DNA of 64,000 nucleotides from Rhodococcus qingshengii JCM 15477. Its GTDB lineage: Bacteria > Actinomycetota > Actinomycetes > Mycobacteriales > Mycobacteriaceae. Below the pieces are notes generated by a model. That model searched no databases and was not told the DNA's origin. It worked only from the letters and a program-made list of their open reading frames with translations. The position numbers were made by a program, and so were the translations under genes. The stretch is taken from positions 6,009,001 through 6,073,000 of the forward strand of contig NZ_CP096563.1 of NCBI RefSeq assembly GCF_023221595.1, written 5' to 3'. Each line of letters starts with the position of its first letter. The first letter of the stretch is position 1. Shown here piece after piece: positions 58,330 through 64,000 of the stretch.

Positions 58330-59181
58330 ATGCAACTACCCGCGGACAGTCATGTTCACAGCGAGTGGTCGTGGGACACCGGTGGACCGCTGTCGCACGC
58401 ATCCGGACGAATGCAACAGACTTGCGCGCGTGCCGAAGCAATCGGATTGCCGGCGTTGGTGTTCACCGAGCATCTCGACTTCGATGCTCGGTGGCGCACA
58501 ACCGCCGCAGATCTGATGCCCCATCAACATCACCTGCTGAGCACCGACGGCTATGTCCGCGCACCGATCCTCGACGTCGACGGCTATCTCGACAGCATCG
58601 AACGATGCCGACACCGTTTTCCTGAATTGCGGATACTCACCGGCGTCGAGTTCGGACAACCGCACCTGCACGACGCGCAGGCGTCGCACCTCCTTGATCT
58701 CGGTGTCATCGACCGGGTATTGGGTTCCTTGCACACGCTCGAGGTCGGCGACGATCGGAGTGAACCGAACACTCTGTTTCGAAAGTGGAGTGCCGACGAA
58801 GTCATGTGGGCATACCTCGATGAGATCCCGCGTATGGTGGCTGGCTCTCGGACCTTCGAGGTGTTCACCCATATCGACTACGCGGTGCGTGCATGGCCGA
58901 TCGAAAGTGCCGGACCTTTCGATCCCCGTCGATTCGAAGAGGGATTCCGAAATGCGATGCGCGCCATCGCCGACAGCGACCGGATCCTCGAGATGAACAC
59001 CCGTCGGCTGTTGCCCTGGATACCCCAATGGTGGAGCGAAGAGGGAGGTAAAGCGGTGACATTCGGCAGCGATGCACATGTGCCCGAAGCTCTGGCAGCC
59101 AATTTTCCGGAAGCGACCGCGATGCTCGCGCACTACGGATTCCGTCCGGGTCAACGTCCCGAAGAGTATTGGACCCGCTGA
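58330..59181 (+). CDS. PHP-domain phosphoesterase, histidinol-phosphatase-like
   Basis: 283 residues. PHP motif DSHVHSEWSWD (Asp6, His8, His10) starts the metal site; further ligands VFTEHLDF, GVEFGQPH, FTHIDYAV and FGSDAHVPE complete a trinuclear PHP centre. Such enzymes hydrolyse histidinol phosphate or related phosphomonoesters. ATG at 58330 lies 30 bases after a C14 tract, so slippage could change the leader length of its message. Confidence 0.88.
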   Translation: MQLPADSHVHSEWSWDTGGPLSHASGRMQQTCARAEAIGLPALVFTEHLDFDARWRTTAADLMPHQHHLLSTDGYVRAPILDVDGYLDSIERCRHRFPELRILTGVEFGQPHLHDAQASHLLDLGVIDRVLGSLHTLEVGDDRSEPNTLFRKWSADEVMWAYLDEIPRMVAGSRTFEVFTHIDYAVRAWPIESAGPFDPRRFEEGFRNAMRAIADSDRILEMNTRRLLPWIPQWWSEEGGKAVTFGSDAHVPEALAANFPEATAMLAHYGFRPGQRPEEYWTR

Positions 59182-59255
59182 TCCGCCTGATTCCCAGACC
59201 GATATTTCCGTGAACTCGGGTTGTCGGAGACGGATCAACCCGCAATAGTCGATGT

Positions 59256-59471
59256 ATGGATCGGTACAAAATCACGATGCCCGACGGCTCTTCGACCGAG
59301 GAACCTTTCAATTCCGACAAGGAAGCAATCACCTGCGCAGTGGATGCGAACCGAGGAGTCAGCAAGAACCTCGTAGTCGAAAAATACACGGCCGACGGTC
59401 ATCTGGTTCCAACCGCGCAGGCGCCTGCGAAACACACAGGTCGTCACAAGAAGAACCGTTCGAAGAGTTGA
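59256..59471 (+). CDS. Small hypothetical protein, 71 aa
   Basis: Begins MDRYKITMPDGSSTEEPFNSDKEA..., ends KHTGRHKKNRSKS; a basic tail follows. The pattern DKEAITCAVDANRG..KNLVVEKYTADGHLV recalls DUF2188-like small proteins that sense a small ligand or stress, but weakly. No ribosome site is clear. Convergent with the PncC gene, sharing a hairpin in between. Confidence 0.55.
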   Translation: MDRYKITMPDGSSTEEPFNSDKEAITCAVDANRGVSKNLVVEKYTADGHLVPTAQAPAKHTGRHKKNRSKS

Positions 59472-59499
59472 AAACTCGACTAGTTCACAACTCTCGAAC
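59458..59499. terminator. Bidirectional terminator (one-base bulge)
   Basis: GTTCGAAGAGTTG at 59458-59470 pairs with CAACTCTCGAAC at 59488-59499 except for one bulged base; 17-base loop. It spans the stop codons of the convergent 71-aa and PncC genes. Confidence 0.55.
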
Positions 59500-60007
59500 T
59501 CGGTGTGTGGCGACCGGATGCGTGACGCAGAAGTAGTTGGATCGCGTGCTCGACAGTTGCACCGAGGACAGCTTCGGGGTCGCCCGAGAAAACCTGCTTC
59601 TCCGTTTCGGCGGTCCCATGGTCGACGACTCCGAACCACACAGTTCCGGGTCGAACGTTCTCCTGGGTATCAGGACCGGCTTCACCGGTGACGGCCAGCG
59701 TTAGCGACGCACCCATCAGTGTGGCGGTGCTGTGCGCCATGACCCTGGCTGCCTCTTCGCAGACCACTGGCCCGTCCGGAACATGAAGTACGGAATGTTT
59801 CACCTCGCGGGTGTACGCGACGATCCCACCACAAAACCACGATCCGGCGTCCGGCGCCTTTCCCAGATGTGCGGCGATGTTCCCGGCAGTCAACGATTCC
59901 GCCGTCGCCACCGACAGACCGTGTTCCTCTACTGCCGCAGCCAATTGCCTGCACATATCGTCGAGATCCTTGCCCGACGGAAGCTCGGGTCGTGGATCGC
60001 CATTCAT
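59480..60007 (-). CDS. CinA C-terminal-domain protein (PncC-type nicotinamide-nucleotide amidase)
   Basis: 175 residues, single CinA_C domain: ATAESLTAGNIAAHLG, GIVAYTREVKHSVLHV, VTGEAGPDTQENVRPGTVWFG. The family opens the amide of NMN for NAD recycling; here TGEAGP replaces the usual TGIAGP, so activity is likely but not certain. ATG 60007 with GGAGGAGGAA upstream. Same strand and 78 bases downstream of the GCS2 gene. Confidence 0.85.
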   Translation of the reverse strand: MNGDPRPELPSGKDLDDMCRQLAAAVEEHGLSVATAESLTAGNIAAHLGKAPDAGSWFCGGIVAYTREVKHSVLHVPDGPVVCEEAARVMAHSTATLMGASLTLAVTGEAGPDTQENVRPGTVWFGVVDHGTAETEKQVFSGDPEAVLGATVEHAIQLLLRHASGRHTPSSRVVN

Positions 60008-60084
60008 ATGTTCCTCCTCCTGCAGTCCGATCGGTGACTTCGACAAGACATTGAAAGTTCTTGAATGCCCATTCCAACCGTGCC

Positions 60085-61233
60085 TTACAGTTCACTGCCC
60101 CCTTGCGAACTGCACCCTTCGAAAGTGCGTCGAGCGCACTCGTCGATCACATCAGCTACACGTGACCGACGCGTGAGTTGACGACGCTGCACGATCGCCC
60201 CGTTTCCGTTGCTGAACACCTTGTCCAAGGAGGCCGTGACCTGCTCGAATTCTCCGAATGCAGTCAACGCAGGTTCGACGTGATCCACCAATTGCCGAAC
60301 CGCCTGGTGTGCAGTCAGCAAGCGCACGGATTCCACGTCCAGCGACCTCCCGTCGAGTCCGTCACGCGCCGCCCGCCAGCAAGCCGCGCGGAGTAGCTCG
60401 TGATCGACGGCAGGCGCTGCTTCACCTTTCGTGATCGCGGCGGATGCGGTACCGACGAGTGCCTGCACCAGTGTGGCCAGAGTCATCGTCTCCTCCACGG
60501 TGGCGGGCACGTCGCTGATCCGAATCTCCACGGTGGGAAGGTGATCCGACATGCGCACATCCCAATAGACCATGTGTGGATCGAGAATGACCCCTGTCTC
60601 CAGCATTGCTGCAACAGCATCTTCGTAGTGCGCCACGGACTCGAAGTAGGGCGGCGGACCCGAACTGGGCCATCGGCCGAACAGAACGTAACGCCAACTC
60701 GCATAACCGGTATCGCGACCGGCGCTGATCGGAGAGTTCGCCGTCAGTGCCAACAAGGTCGGTAACCAAGGGCGCAGATGGTTGATGATCTGGACCGATC
60801 GTTCTCGATCTTCCACACCGACATGAATGTGGCAACCACACATCACACCTTCGGTGATCGCTCCGAATTGACCGGCCATTCGCTGGTATCGCGACGTTTG
60901 AGTGATCTCGTCTACCGGCGGATCGTAGAACGGCGTCCCGACTGCGATGAGTTGACAACCCACACGGGCAGCGGCGTCGGCGGTGACGGCACGCGACTCA
61001 CAGAGTTGATCACGAAGATCACGAATATGGTTTCCGATAGACGTGGACGTCTCCACCTGACAGCGCGTGAGTTCGAGTTGCAGCGAGATACCGAGTTCCC
61101 GCCCGGCGGCAGCAACCTCGGAGTTGCGCAGAGTGGGATGCCCAGTCTGCGGATCGCAGAGCAAGAACTCCTCTTCGACACCGAGAGTCGGTGTACCTAC
61201 CGAGAATATGTCGGGAGTCGGCTTCGCGTTCAT
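60085..61233 (-). CDS. GCS2-type glutamate-cysteine ligase-like carboxylate-amine ligase (YbdK family)
   Basis: 382 residues. ATP-grasp-like GCS2 signature GVEEEFLL near residue 18, metal site [16 protein letters not shown] and [16 protein letters not shown]. YbdK proteins show weak glutamate-cysteine ligase activity; in actinobacteria they may take part in mycothiol-independent thiol or peptide-bond formation. ATG 61233 with GAGGAAGG upstream. A SigB/SigF-like promoter (61290-61313, reverse) lies upstream, supporting stress expression. Confidence 0.9.
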   Translation of the reverse strand: MNAKPTPDIFSVGTPTLGVEEEFLLCDPQTGHPTLRNSEVAAAGRELGISLQLELTRCQVETSTSIGNHIRDLRDQLCESRAVTADAAARVGCQLIAVGTPFYDPPVDEITQTSRYQRMAGQFGAITEGVMCGCHIHVGVEDRERSVQIINHLRPWLPTLLALTANSPISAGRDTGYASWRYVLFGRWPSSGPPPYFESVAHYEDAVAAMLETGVILDPHMVYWDVRMSDHLPTVEIRISDVPATVEETMTLATLVQALVGTASAAITKGEAAPAVDHELLRAACWRAARDGLDGRSLDVESVRLLTAHQAVRQLVDHVEPALTAFGEFEQVTASLDKVFSNGNGAIVQRRQLTRRSRVADVIDECARRTFEGCSSQGGSEL

Positions 61234-61289
61234 AGGCCTTCCTCGCACCGGTTTTCATCCACTTCCGATACTTCGAGCGTACGACCTTC

Positions 61290-61313
61290 TACCCCTTTCG
61301 GCACTACTCCAAC
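61290..61313 (-). promoter_or_regulatory. SigB/SigF-type promoter toward the GCS2 gene
   Basis: On the reverse strand GTTG, 15-base spacer, GGGTA (plus strand caac 61310-61313, taccc 61290-61294). Close to the actinobacterial general-stress consensus GTTT-N14-18-GGGTAT. First position G of the -35 is off-consensus. Confidence 0.5.
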
Positions 61314-61314
61314 C

Positions 61315-61339
61315 GTTTCATCCAGTCACCGATCGGGTA
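61315..61339 (+). promoter_or_regulatory. SigB/SigF-type promoter toward the small membrane protein
   Basis: GTTT (61315-61318), 16-base spacer, GGGTA (61335-61339): an exact match to the actinobacterial stress-sigma consensus. About 65 bases before the GTG of the membrane protein and back-to-back with the GCS2 promoter. Confidence 0.6.
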
Positions 61340-61405
61340 GTTGCCCTGTGGACCGACGACGAGCGAAGAATCGCAAGTCTTCATGAGCTCAGGATGGAGT
61401 GTGCC

Positions 61406-61699
61406 GTGACAAACGCGAGCGAAAGTTCACCGGTAGATGACGAACACACAAATCGATCGCACGTAGGGGAGGCAATCAGCGACGGTCGCAACTATCCCGG
61501 ATACCTGCTGATCGGGCTGGGTCTGGCAACACTCGGATTGACCTTGGTGGCAGCAGGTTACGGATTTCGTGGTTGGGCAGCCATTGCCGGCGTCGTGTGC
61601 GTGGTGTCCTTCATCGTCGGAACACTGGCCATCTTGATGGAACACCGACGGGTCAAACGACTGGAAGGTCAGGAACTCTTCGATCAAGAAGGGCACTGA
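61406..61699 (+). CDS. Small membrane protein, 97 aa, stress-promoter linked
   Basis: GTG 61406 with GGAG six bases upstream; ATG 61394 is an alternative. Acidic N-terminus (SSPVDDEHTNRSHVGEAISDG), two hydrophobic helices (GYLLIGLGLATLGLTLVAAGYG and WAAIAGVVCVVSFIVGTLAIL), then a charged tail HRRVKRLEGQELFDQEGH. Function unknown. The SigB/SigF-type promoter fits stationary-phase or envelope stress expression. A perfect palindrome follows its stop. Confidence 0.72.
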   Translation: MTNASESSPVDDEHTNRSHVGEAISDGRNYPGYLLIGLGLATLGLTLVAAGYGFRGWAAIAGVVCVVSFIVGTLAILMEHRRVKRLEGQELFDQEGH

Positions 61700-61706
61700 A
61701 CCGACC

Positions 61707-61746
61707 GCTCGAGTTGTATTCTGCTCAAGCAGAATACAACTCGAGC
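61707..61746. terminator. 40-bp perfect palindrome, probable bidirectional terminator
   Basis: Arms of 19 bases, GCTCGAGTTGTATTCTGCT at 61707-61725 and its exact complement at 61728-61746, with a two-base CA loop. It lies between the convergent small membrane protein and Rho_N genes, 7 and 10 bases from their stops. It has no U-run, but such stems terminate transcription in actinobacteria. Confidence 0.75.
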
Positions 61747-61756
61747 AGAATCCGGC

Positions 61757-62026
61757 TCAGTGAGTGCGGAGTTTCTCGATCAGCTCACCCTTGTTCAGTT
61801 TCGAGTACCCGTGCAGATCGAGTTCCTTGGCGCGTTTCTTCAGATCGTCGACCGTCCACTCCTCGTACGGCGAAGATTGTCCGCCGGACTTGGCGACAGT
61901 CGACCGCCCTCGATTGGCGGCCGCATTGGAGATTCGAGCCGCCTTCTCCTTGGAATCGCCCTTCTCACGTAGCTCTTCGTAGAGTTCTTGATCCTTGAGT
62001 TGAGGTTGTGAGTCCTTGCGAGCCAC
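61757..62026 (-). CDS. Rho_N-domain protein (DUF7218-like), 89 aa
   Basis: GTG start. N-terminal basic region (MARKDSQPQLKDQELYEELREKG, residue set KEKAARISNAAANRG), C-terminal SAP/Rho-N-like helix-extended loop-helix EEWTVDDLKKRAKELDL and SKLNKGELIEKLR. Probably binds nucleic acid or takes part in stress-linked chromatin or RNA handling. Found with catalase and stress genes in actinobacteria (memory, unsearched). Upstream hairpin at 62058-62090 separates it from the catalase. Confidence 0.8.
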   Translation of the reverse strand: MARKDSQPQLKDQELYEELREKGDSKEKAARISNAAANRGRSTVAKSGGQSSPYEEWTVDDLKKRAKELDLHGYSKLNKGELIEKLRTH

Positions 62027-62057
62027 TGTTTCGTCCCTTCACTCGTCTTCACTCCGA

Positions 62058-62090
62058 CGGTGTGGCCGAACTGGCAATTCGGCCACACCG
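62058..62090 (-). terminator. Terminator after the catalase gene
   Basis: Perfect 13-base stem CGGTGTGGCCGAA/TTCGGCCACACCG with a CTGGCAA loop. On the reverse strand it follows the catalase stop (62114) by 24 bases and precedes the Rho_N gene, so it isolates the two transcripts. Confidence 0.72.
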
Positions 62091-62113
62091 CAGGTTCGAA
62101 CGTACGTCGGCAC

Positions 62114-64000
62114 TCAGGATGTAGGCGGCACCTCGAAACGCCCCCACACGCGGTGCGTCTTCAGTAGCTGAGCCAGCGAGGCGAGCGCTCCTTCCGCGTC
62201 TGCATCGACGACGACTCCCAATGCAGACTCGTCGATACCGGCCGCAGCCAGCGCACTCATGCTCTCTCCCCAACCACCAATTGCCTTGCTGTGACGATAC
62301 ATTTCGTTCAGCAGAGTCTCCACCCGTGGATCCAACTTGCCCTCGCCGATCCGAGAAACGTCGCCGCTCAGCAGGATTGCATCGAATTCGATCGAACGAG
62401 CTGTGAGGTACGTTCGCTGCACCGTCACCGCGTCGTCACCGTCCCCGATGGTTCCGCCGTGCGGGCCGAGGATCAGCGGCACCATGCCGGCGTCGAAGAT
62501 CTTGTCTCGAACGGCGACAACCGTTTCGAGATCGGAGTTCTCATCGACCAGTAGTGCGATGATCCTTCCGTCTACCGGCCATTCCGCACCAACCTGGGAC
62601 AGTGCAGGGCTGAGCTCCGGATCACTCAACGGCTCGGTCGGTTCGGGAACCGGAAGGCCAAGCCCCCCTGCGACGATCGACACGAGACCCGCGTCGATAT
62701 TTGCCAAGATGCCCAGATTCCGGGTCTTGATGTTCTCCTCGTAGCACTTACCCAATTCGAAGGTATACGCCTGCGCGACGTGCTCCTGCTCGACAGGGGA
62801 GAGACTGCGATAGAAGAGTCGAGCTTGCGAGAAGTGATCGTCGAACGATGCCGGCGCCTGCCTCACCTTTCGCCCTGAAACTTCTTCGGGCACCTCGATA
62901 TAGGCCGCGCTCTCCGCCGAGGCCAAGAACGGGCACCCACCGTCCAACGAATTGGGATGGTACGGCGCAACTCCGGTATGTACACCGTCCTGATGAAAGC
63001 CGTCGCGAAGCATGTCGTTGACAGGCGCGTGAGGACGGTTGATCGGGATCTGATCGAAATTGGGGCCACCGAGTCGCGTGATCTGGGTGTCGAGGTACGA
63101 GAACAAACGTGCCTGCAGGAGACGATCGTTGGTGATGTCGACACCCGGAACCAAGTGGCCCGGATGGAATGCAACCTGCTCGGTCTCGGCGAAGAAGTTC
63201 GTCGGATTGGCGTCGAGTGTCATCGTTCCGATGACCTGAACCGGCGCGAGTTCTTCGGGCACGATCTTGGTGGGATCCAATAGATCTATGCCTTCGAACA
63301 TTTCGTCTTCGGTATCAGGGAACACCTGCACGCCCAGATCCCAGGACGGATACGCACCCGCCTCGATGGCGTCGGCAAGATCGCGTCGATGGAAATCCGG
63401 ATCCACACCGCCGGCGATCTGCGCTTCCTCCCACACGAGTGAATGCACTCCGGCGGCCGGCTTCCAGTGGAATTTCACCAGATTCGTCTCGCCGTCGGCA
63501 TTCACGAGCCTGAACGTGTGAATACCGAAGCCCTCCATCATGCGATAGGAGCGCGGGATGCCGCGATCGGACATGTTCCACAATGTGTGCGCCGTGGCCT
63601 CGGTGTGCAGCGACACGAAATCCCAGAATGTGTCGTGCGCGCTCTGCGCCTGCGGGATCTCGCGGTCCGGGTGGGGCTTCGCGGCATGGATGATGTCCGG
63701 GAATTTGATGCCGTCCTGGATGAAGAACACCGGGATGTTGTTGCCCACCAGGTCGAAGACACCTTCGTCGGTGTAGAACTTGGTGGCGAAACCGCGTGTG
63801 TCGCGTACGGTGTCCGCCGAACCTCGTGAACCCAGCACCGTCGAGAACCGCACGAACACCGGGGTTCGAGCACCGGAAGCGAACACCGATGCTTTACAGA
63901 TGTTTTCGGCCGCGCCATTCGCCAGGAACGTTCCGTGTGCAGCCGCCCCGCGGGCGTGGACGACGCGCTCCGGAATTCGCTCGTGATCGAAGTGTGTGAT
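62114..64000 (-). CDS. katE: Large-subunit monofunctional catalase (KatE type), N-terminus cut by window edge
   Basis: At least 628 codons of a clade-2 catalase; start lies beyond 64000. Catalytic His in [12 protein letters not shown], Asn in [18 protein letters not shown]/heme-pocket [15 protein letters not shown] and the proximal heme Tyr in RLFSYLDTQ. The C-terminal ~150 residues form the flavodoxin/DJ-1-like domain that marks large KatE enzymes ([31 protein letters not shown]). It removes H2O2 in stationary phase or oxidative stress. Followed by a terminator; nearby genes suggest a stress-response region. Confidence 0.95.
   Translation of the reverse strand: MTHFDHERIPERVVHARGAAAHGTFLANGAAENICKASVFASGARTPVFVRFSTVLGSRGSADTVRDTRGFATKFYTDEGVFDLVGNNIPVFFIQDGIKFPDIIHAAKPHPDREIPQAQSAHDTFWDFVSLHTEATAHTLWNMSDRGIPRSYRMMEGFGIHTFRLVNADGETNLVKFHWKPAAGVHSLVWEEAQIAGGVDPDFHRRDLADAIEAGAYPSWDLGVQVFPDTEDEMFEGIDLLDPTKIVPEELAPVQVIGTMTLDANPTNFFAETEQVAFHPGHLVPGVDITNDRLLQARLFSYLDTQITRLGGPNFDQIPINRPHAPVNDMLRDGFHQDGVHTGVAPYHPNSLDGGCPFLASAESAAYIEVPEEVSGRKVRQAPASFDDHFSQARLFYRSLSPVEQEHVAQAYTFELGKCYEENIKTRNLGILANIDAGLVSIVAGGLGLPVPEPTEPLSDPELSPALSQVGAEWPVDGRIIALLVDENSDLETVVAVRDKIFDAGMVPLILGPHGGTIGDGDDAVTVQRTYLTARSIEFDAILLSGDVSRIGEGKLDPRVETLLNEMYRHSKAIGGWGESMSALAAAGIDESALGVVVDADAEGALASLAQLLKTHRVWGRFEVPPTS

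Noticed and set aside
61707..61746. Palindrome as IS or attachment-site end
   Set aside because: No target-site duplication or transposase nearby; position between two convergent stops fits a terminator.
1..64000. CRISPR arrays, prophage, insertion sequences, tRNA or rRNA genes
   Set aside because: No spaced direct-repeat arrays, transposase or integrase frames, or tRNA-like cloverleaves were noticed; the inverted repeats found are short operators or terminators.

Overview
The window is high-GC actinobacterial chromosome with dense, often overlapping genes and many GTG/TTG starts. Gene content points to Rhodococcus, probably near the R. erythropolis group (inference from family content, no search run): many TetR regulators beside small catabolic operons, secreted lipases of the LIP family, a DUF222/HNH (13E12-type) gene, SARP regulators, a GAP/sulfolipid-addressing protein, DtxR/IdeR-type iron boxes and a large KatE-type catalase. 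I see no rRNA, tRNA, CRISPR array, prophage or insertion sequence, and no gene-free gap over 300 bases.

Layout. 1-6.5 kb: a Na+/H+ antiporter cut by the window edge, a DUF1275 membrane protein paired with an unusual metallo-beta-lactamase/Rieske fusion, an iron-box-linked siderophore-binding lipoprotein, a small unknown protein and an alpha/beta hydrolase with an Asp nucleophile. 6.6-21 kb: a SARP-like regulator with heptad direct repeats in front of it; a reverse-strand run of response regulator, 8-TM histidine kinase, GAP membrane protein and type-B carboxylesterase; a 14-TM drug exporter; a 1131-residue SARP/ATPase regulator followed by a berberine-bridge-type flavoenzyme; and a membrane-anchored diacylglycerol-kinase-like protein. 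21-26 kb: two TetR-controlled clusters, each with a clear palindromic operator (a four-gene cluster with an 87-residue protein; an amidase divergent from TetR plus alpha/beta hydrolase). 26.3 kb: a DUF222-HNH gene behind a textbook SOS (LexA) box.

27.7-43.6 kb: DJ-1/PfpI protein, secreted lipase with an upstream TetR gene, two small proteins (one only 56 aa), an ECF42-type sigma factor with its YCII/DGPF partner, an HSL-type esterase with a PucR-type regulator, a LysR regulator divergent from a three-gene unit (FAD oxidase, histidine phosphatase, winged-helix protein), then aldehyde dehydrogenase + SDR with a convergent TetR gene that seems to share an operator motif with them. 43.9-50 kb: a second LIP lipase, then a siderophore uptake operon (binding lipoprotein, two permeases, ATPase, siderophore-interacting reductase) with an IdeR-like box between it and a divergent double-AraC regulator.

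51.8-64 kb: VOC protein and TetR gene around a 35-bp near-perfect palindrome; two small unknown proteins; an acyl-CoA ligase/MaoC/MHS-transporter operon divergent from a TetR gene with twin 16-bp operators; a C14 tract before a PHP phosphoesterase; and a stress-flavoured end (PncC-type amidase, GCS2 glutamate-cysteine ligase-like enzyme, small membrane protein with a SigB/SigF-type promoter, Rho_N-domain protein, large catalase cut by the window edge).

The main themes are local one-component regulation with readable operators, and iron acquisition: two siderophore-binding lipoproteins, both beside IdeR-like boxes. The strongest candidates for something new are the fused double AraC regulator at the iron box, the metallo-beta-lactamase/Rieske protein with its membrane partner, and the small HTH protein whose leader carries repeated CTGTCAGG motifs.
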